A DNA stretch of 19,067 bases from Phoronis ovalis (lineage: Eukaryota; Phoronida; Phoronidae), in assembly GCA_028565635.1 (NCBI GenBank), contig JAOXYB010016532.1, positions 1 through 19,067 of the forward strand, in the 5' to 3' direction. Positions within the stretch are counted from its first letter, which is position 1; each line of letters starts with the position of its first letter. Shown in pieces: positions 16,601-19,067 of the stretch. The position numbers and the translations under genes were made by a program. A model generated the notes under the pieces. It saw nothing but the letters and a program-made list of their open reading frames with translations. It was not told the DNA's origin and ran no database searches.

Positions 16601-18149
16601 TGCATACCTTTTCCCTGATAATATTCCATTAAAATTCTTTGAATCTCTTTTGCCAGTTTTATCGAAACTCCAAATCAACAAAGCTGTCCATATGTTACTG
16701 TCATACTCCATGATTGCTCCAAGTTCTGAGAGTGACTGTATCAAGATACATCGCCTGGTTCAGTTTTTTGTGAGACATAAAATATCAACACACAGCCCTG
16801 ACTCTGTTAAAGAAATTCTGATACCATTAATGAACATGCTGGCTGATGGAATTTCCACATATCCATCAACACCTGAACTAGCAAGCAAGACTCGATCATA
16901 TCTCCTTCACATAAGAGTATTATTTTCATACATTGCTGAAGGTTTATTACTGGAATTGTTTGATATCGCAGAACGCTTGATGATTAACACCCTTCATCGC
17001 CTTGGTGACGTTTACCAACCACATGATGTCCTCGTGATAGGAGAAAGATTGTTAAAACTTCAACAGATAGAATATGACACTAATCATGTTAATCTGAAAA
17101 ATACACAACTACAAATGGCTTTATCTAAGCAGTCCACAGGTGATGCTGAGGGCGCCATAAAATTGTATGAAAACATCCTGGATAAAACTATGAGACACTA
17201 TGGTAATGAGAGTGTAGAAGCAGCTGAGGTACGTAGACTCTTGGCTGATGCCTTTAGATTGTCTGGAAAGAAACATGAAGCTGTTGATATGCATCGTAAT
17301 TGTATGCCAGTCATTGAGCAAAATTACAGGAGTGATAGTATAGAAGTTGCAGAAGCAAAGCGAACAATGGCCACTGCCCAGATGAAAGCAGGAGATCCTC
17401 GAGGTGCTCTGCTAATTTACCGTGACATTATGCCTGTATATGAGAAAACCAAAAACACAGTAGAAGTGGCTGAATTACAAATATTAACTGGCGCTACACT
17501 CAGATTGCTAGGTGACGACCAAGGAGCCAGCGATTTATTTGAACAAGCAATATTATTTGGAGAGAAACACTATGGTAGTGAAAATCCTAAAGTGGCTAAA
17601 TGGCAGGAACTGTTAGCTGTCTGCATGGATGAACTAGGAAATTCACAGTATGCTTATGAATCCTACAAGAAAATTTTACCGATACATGAAGCTCACTTTG
17701 GTGAAAATCACTGGAGAGTTGCATATGCAAAAATTAACATGACAACATCATTAAATTCGTTGGGAGATCCAGGGGGCGCCATTAGATTAGTACAACAGGC
17801 GCAACTAAGTATAGAGAACAAATCGGGTAGTGAACACTTAGGAATGGCTCGTGCTCACGAAACAATAGCTCAAGCCTTGCTTCAACAGGGTCATCCAGAA
17901 GACGCCCTACCATTGCTTAATAAATCTATTGCTATCAAAGAAAAGAAGCTGCAGCCAAAGCATGTAGATGTTGCCAAAACATTATACAAACTATCTGTTT
18001 GCTTGGAGAGCATGAATCGACACCAGGAAGCCAGGGCTAAGTTACAAAGGGCATGTAGCATATGTGAACAGAATAACTGTGAGTCGCATTTTCCTATCAT
18101 GGCAAAAATTAAGACTCTCAGGGAACGGTTGTGCACGGATGACAAGTAA
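13692..18149 (+). CDS. HEPN(DZIP3-like)-NB-ARC-TPR protein, NLR-like STAND ATPase
   Basis: Exons 13692-14685 and 15805-18149 join in phase 1 (GAAG|gtaaat to TTGTAG|GC), giving 3339 nt and 1112 residues. I start at ATG 13692; a TTTTCAG acceptor at 13632 suggests a preceding 5' UTR exon. Residues 1 to about 200 match the DZIP3-type HEPN domain, with LDISLICILLRNI, WDNPQPHD and NISRIGIFRN. A coiled-coil-like segment follows at about 285-325. NB-ARC begins near 345 (PRNQDFKGRE): P-loop GLGGVGKTT 374-382, Walker B WLLIFDN 445-451, ILITSRN 474-480, FPLALGHA 525-532, HRLVQ 648-652 in the MHD position. Residues from about 780 onward form roughly eight 42-residue kinesin-light-chain-like TPRs. By family analogy it is a cytoplasmic, nucleotide-switched sensor or scaffold, with TPRs sensing and HEPN as output; ligand unknown. 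The HEPN R-x5-H histidine is replaced by Leu139. Confidence 0.93.
14870..14958 (+). other. Candidate alternative terminal exon of the HEPN-NB-ARC-TPR gene
   Basis: A strong acceptor (TTTCTTTTTTTATTCATTAG) at 14869 precedes a patch richer in G+C than the surrounding intron. Joined to the donor at 14685 in phase 1, it reads 28 further residues after the junction glycine, Gln/Pro/Ser-rich (GKSLFQPQQGPSNPTQGPSQ then ISRSEALAE), then TAA at 14956-14958. This would end the protein after HEPN and the coiled coil, without NB-ARC or TPR. A 27-nt cassette version ending CAAG|gtccct is also in phase. No clear AATAAA follows closely, so this is a hypothesis. Confidence 0.4.
14959..15804 (+). other. Remainder of the intron in the HEPN-NB-ARC-TPR gene
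   Basis: AT-rich intron sequence up to the acceptor at 15803-15804. The open frame at 15056-15331 has no recognisable domain and is not supported. A TAG/TAC trinucleotide-rich patch occurs near 15690-15735. Confidence 0.7.
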
Positions 18150-18464
18150 TTCAAAAAAAGCTTTATGCTGCAGAAGATATGTTGAACAGGCAATATTTGT
18201 TAATATATGCTAACTGTAAGCCATACTTTGGTTTGTAATGAATTATAATGCTAAAACTCATTCTTCCCAAATTGCAAACTGTTAATTTTGTGGACAATTG
18301 GATAGAAAATTCAAGAAGTAGGCTGAGAAATCTTGGAGATTTGAATTAGGTAATTTCTATGAGAGTCTATGCTCAACTAGCCTTGCATATTAATATTGCA
18401 ATATTATAATAGATTCTACAATTGCTTGTTGTGTTATGCTGTATTTTCGGGTGTATTTTAAAGT

Positions 18465-18491
18465 AATAAATTAATGATCTGAAACAATAAA
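18465..18491 (+). promoter_or_regulatory. Two poly(A) signals of the HEPN-NB-ARC-TPR gene
   Basis: AATAAA occurs at 18465-18470 and again at 18486-18491, about 320-340 bp after the stop codon at 18149. They imply a 3' UTR of roughly 350 nt. A later AATAAA-containing stretch near 18643 could serve as an alternative. Hexamers are seen; usage is inferred. Confidence 0.6.
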
Positions 18492-18499
18492 TGGTTGAT

Positions 18500-19067
18500 A
18501 CTCGTTAACCATAATATGACAGTATACTACGCTGGTAATGATCGAATTACAGCAAGGAGGTGATGTATTTCCAAAAACAAGATGCACAAAAAATTAAGAC
18601 ACCATCTTTCAGCAGCAACTAACAAACTGCTTATCAGCATGCAATAAAAGTAGAAAAGCAAAAACATATATTGTTCCTGATTTAGTTACAAGCATCCTCC
18701 GAACGCAGGAGATTCTCTCTTCGTATACACTCTCAGAAAACTCCTGCGCTAATTGGACATCTTTTCGTATATTTCAAAACTAGCGATTCCAACCAATCCT
18801 GATTGGGGCAATTATATATAAAATCGTCCTAATCACAGGCCTCGTTTGAATAAATAAACAAGCAACACGTGCTTAGAAATGTGTAACATGTGTTTAATGT
18901 GTAAATAAATCCATTTCTAGTCACGTATAGAGCATATATGTTTGACTCGAATTTTAGCAATTCTCTACTATTTCATAGGTTGCAATCTGTTGCATTTTCG
19001 TTAGAGGAGCTACAAAGGGGGTAAGCAAGAGGGTTCAATTTCCTTGCAAAGAAATTAAAAATGATAA
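18500..19067. other. 3' flanking sequence, no gene seen
   Basis: No open frame with recognisable content. A CCAAT (18793), ATTGG (18802) and TATATAAAA (18815-18823) cluster resembles a core promoter for a gene to the right but is weak in AT-rich DNA. An 8-bp inverted pair, CGCAGGAG and CTCCTGCG, lies at about 18703-18751. Confidence 0.35.

Overview
The window is animal genomic DNA. It is AT-rich, its genes are split by introns with GT-AG borders, and it carries AATAAA poly(A) signals, MITE-like inverted-repeat elements and a minisatellite. A cytosolic-type sulfotransferase next to a HEPN(DZIP3-like)/NB-ARC/TPR receptor-like gene, in an AT-rich repeat-laden background, suggests a lophotrochozoan, most likely a bivalve mollusc. 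The taxon is an inference.

Layout. (1) 1-572: a 52-bp minisatellite, about 11 copies, upstream of and probably intronic to the next gene. (2) 736-1671 (+): the last two coding exons of a SULT-type sulfotransferase; the exon carrying the start of the PAPS loop lies off the left edge. (3) 2104-2482: a MITE copy, followed at 2655-3010 by a decayed, internally deleted sulfotransferase paralogue. (4) 3931-9649 (-): a gene I assembled by hand from 11 exons whose phases chain without conflict. It predicts a 292-residue single-pass membrane protein with a tail partly encoded by tandem, related, frame-neutral mini-exons of 45-51 bp. Standard ORF calling misses it because most exons are under 90 bp and the 333-bp last exon has no start codon. 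Its introns hold a near-perfect 182-bp-arm palindrome, a diverged direct repeat and three members of the same MITE family, one flanked by a 9-bp direct repeat. (5) About 9850-13632: no gene recognised. (6) 13692-18149 (+): a two-exon gene for a 1112-residue STAND/NLR-like protein with an N-terminal HEPN_DZIP3-like domain, a putative coiled coil, NB-ARC and about eight TPR repeats. A candidate alternative terminal exon in its intron would give a HEPN-only isoform. (7) 18150-19067: 3' flank with two AATAAA signals; no other gene seen.

The genes do not form an operon or an evident pathway. The strongest novelty candidate is the minus-strand mini-exon membrane-protein gene. The next are the palindrome in its last intron and the HEPN-NB-ARC-TPR gene, whose HEPN RNase motif looks degenerate and which may make a HEPN-only isoform.
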